The notes beneath the pieces are model-generated. The model was not told where the DNA came from, did no database searches, and saw only the letters and a list, made by a program, of their open reading frames with translations. Position numbers and translations under genes: made by a program. A stretch of 41,415 nt of DNA from Myxococcales bacterium (GTDB lineage: Bacteria > Myxococcota_A > Polyangia > Haliangiales > Haliangiaceae), in assembly GCA_947483555.1 (NCBI GenBank), contig CANKMW010000088.1:1-41415 (forward strand), given 5' to 3'. Positions 41,367 through 41,415 of the stretch are shown here, piece by piece (within the stretch, counting starts at the first letter, position 1; each line of letters begins with the position of its first letter).

Positions 41367-41415
41367 ATGGCACTGCTCACCACCGAGCTAGCCACCGCGG
41401 CGGTCGGGCGCCAGC
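41367..41415 (+). CDS. Possible start of a gene running off the right edge
   Basis: Sixteen codons from ATG 41367 (MALLTTELATAAVGRQ) read open to the end with high third-position GC. Upstream is only a weak GCAGG. An ATG at 41351 in another frame is also open. Too short to assign. Confidence 0.25.
   Translation, partial: MALLTTELATAAVGRQ

Overview
This 41.4 kb window is very GC-rich and densely coded. It most likely comes from a myxobacterium-like member of the Myxococcota; Kofleriaceae/Haliangiales is my best inference, not proven. The support is the number of predicted lipoproteins, an IgGFc-binding-type surface lipoprotein, a lamin-tail/CotH lipoprotein, a DUF5939-type adenylate cyclase, a giant bacterial alpha-2-macroglobulin and a sphingosine-1-phosphate-lyase-like enzyme. 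I saw no rRNA, tRNA, CRISPR array, integrase or transposase. Many long antisense reading frames are compositional shadows of real genes and are left out.

Layout, left to right. 1-253: nothing assignable. 254-6138: an OPT-family transporter with an unusually large soluble insert, a divergent IgGFc-binding-like lipoprotein, and a convergent, slightly overlapping propeller-like hypothetical. 6161-6190: a short dispersed-type repeat. 6203-12340: an alpha-2-macroglobulin lipoprotein with an intact thioester motif. 12567-14413: a sphingosine-1-phosphate-lyase-like PLP enzyme, coupled to a 106-residue ORF that begins like an M81 (MlrC) peptidase and then diverges. 14492-16359: a hypothetical lipoprotein, an alpha/beta-hydrolase lipoprotein and a 47-codon small ORF. 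16387-17688: a FadL-type outer-membrane protein. 17854-20364: a compact three-gene unit of a protein with three internal 'GI-x-W' repeats followed by two different zinc-ribbon proteins; this is my main candidate for an undescribed system. 20378-23774: a type II NADH dehydrogenase and a class III cyclase.

23769-28270: a pseudouridine synthase, MoeA, a probable lipoprotein that overlaps MoeA by 112 bp, a small membrane/TPR-like protein and a SIMPL-domain protein. 28341-34823: two large secreted lipoproteins, a PD40-PA-M28-PDZ peptidase and a lamin-tail/CotH protein. 34845-34920: a possible relic of an outer-membrane beta-barrel C-terminus. 34924-40184: a tightly overlapping five-gene operon (Yip1-like membrane protein, periplasmic adaptor, ATPase, two MacB/FtsX-type permeases), which looks like a tripartite export system without its outer-membrane channel. 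40409-41079: a small protein overlapping a retropepsin-like aspartic protease. 41109-41281: a structured repeat element with a perfect 24-bp inverted repeat. A possible gene start lies at the right edge.

The strongest themes are envelope biology (at least five lipoproteins, FadL, OPT, a MacAB-like exporter) and what looks like a shared leaderless promoter design. Six genes have a TAnnnT box ending only 6-9 nt before the ATG. All calls come from reading translations and motifs; no database search was run.
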